64,000 nt of DNA, taken from contig NZ_JAKNQJ010000013.1 of NCBI RefSeq assembly GCF_022662335.1, positions 1 to 64,000 of the forward strand. The letters are read 5' to 3'. The stretch is from Sphingomonas sp. CROZ-RG-20F-R02-07 (lineage in GTDB: Bacteria > Pseudomonadota > Alphaproteobacteria > Sphingomonadales > Sphingomonadaceae). The position numbers and the translations under genes were made by a program. Numbering within the stretch: the first letter of the stretch is position 1; each line of letters begins with the position of its first letter. Below, piece after piece: positions 63,731 to 64,000 of this stretch. Under the pieces are notes generated by a model. It saw only the letters and a list, made by a program, of their open reading frames with translations, did not search any database and was not told the origin of the DNA.

Positions 63731-64000
63731 GCCCGCGTAGCCGGTGCCACACATAGAAGGTGACGAGTGCCACCAGCACGACCCCGATGGCGAGATCGGC
63801 GCGGTGGAACGCGGCCTTGACGCGCGGATCGCTGTGCCAGCGATCGCCCAGCGTCATGCCCAGCCATGCCAGGCCGAAGCACCACGGCCATGATCCGACA
63901 AAGGTGTAGAGGTGGAACGGCACCAGCCGCATCCGCGCGACGCCCGCGGGAAAGGCGATGAACGAGCGGATCACCGGCAGCAGCCGGCCGATCAGCACCG
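63720..64000 (-). CDS. DedA-family membrane protein (C-terminal part, start outside window)
   Basis: Only the last 93 residues lie in the window; the gene continues past the right edge. IGRLLPVIRSFIAFPAGVARMRLVPFHLYTFVGSWPW is the DedA/VTT (SNARE-associated) signature with the Arg in the RSFIAFPAG re-entrant loop. It is followed by a final helix near VLVALVTFYVWHRLR. DedA proteins help to recycle undecaprenyl phosphate or keep membrane homeostasis. It converges on the polytopic membrane gene with an 11-base overlap. The first bases cannot be annotated. Confidence 0.88.
   Translation of the reverse strand, partial: VLIGRLLPVIRSFIAFPAGVARMRLVPFHLYTFVGSWPWCFGLAWLGMTLGDRWHSDPRVKAAFHRADLAIGVVLVALVTFYVWHRLRGLRR

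Overview
The window is 64 kb of GC-rich chromosome from an alphaproteobacterium, most likely a sphingomonad (Sphingomonas or a close relative). This is inferred from the gene set and order: yebC-ruvC-ruvA-ruvB, cpoB-tilS-ftsH and proA-nadD-rsfS-rlmH-envC-ctpA, a DUF6356 gene, a TonB receptor with a GDIIVTATRR plug start, an EcfG-type stress promoter, and scattered REP-like palindromes whose core reads TTCGACAAGCTCAGG. Nearly all of the sequence is core chromosome. There is no integrase, transposase, CRISPR array, rRNA or replication origin.

Layout. 0-8.5 kb: tRNA-Ser(GGA), a cyclophilin, a ModE-like regulator, an aldehyde dehydrogenase, a 48-residue membrane protein behind an EcfG promoter, an M16 protease coupled to a cytochrome b561, and a family 2 glycosyltransferase. 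8.5-13.6 kb: REP element, GH130-like/SDR pair, GH108 endolysin with a holin-like protein, hslVU. 13.6-20.1 kb: lipoprotein, glyoxalase I/II, a hydrolase-TPR pair, a self-contained XRE/membrane operon, and a divergent Mpl-like ligase/LD-carboxypeptidase pair that looks like murein recycling. 20.1-32 kb: repeat-rich gap, thrS, infC with a probable ATA start, TonB receptor, glnD, mutS. 32-42 kb: malic enzyme, VapBC-type toxin-antitoxin, SDR/acyl-CoA dehydrogenase genes, a CHAP amidase, an esterase/monooxygenase pair, a HerA-like ATPase and a DUF1003 protein. 42-46 kb: yebC-ruvCAB with a parDE-type module wedged between ruvA and ruvB. 46-54 kb: a small heat-shock gene behind a heat-shock promoter and a ROSE-type RNA thermometer, ptsP, a RodZ-like gene, cpoB-tilS-ftsH. 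54-64 kb: proA-nadD-rsfS-rlmH-envC-ctpA-dsbB-coq7, then a ZTP (pfl) riboswitch in front of a DJ-1/PfpI gene coupled to a polytopic membrane protein, and a truncated DedA gene at the edge.

How they work together. Several genes concern the cell envelope and its turnover (envC, ctpA, cpoB, RodZ-like, Mpl-like, LD-carboxypeptidase, CHAP and GH108 enzymes) or protein quality control (hslVU, ftsH, hsp20, M16, ctpA). Many neighbours overlap by one to four bases, so translational coupling is common. The most striking regulatory elements are RNA or promoter signals: the ZTP riboswitch, the ROSE thermometer, the EcfG promoter and the non-AUG infC start. Functions are assigned by reading motifs and recalling families; no database search was run.
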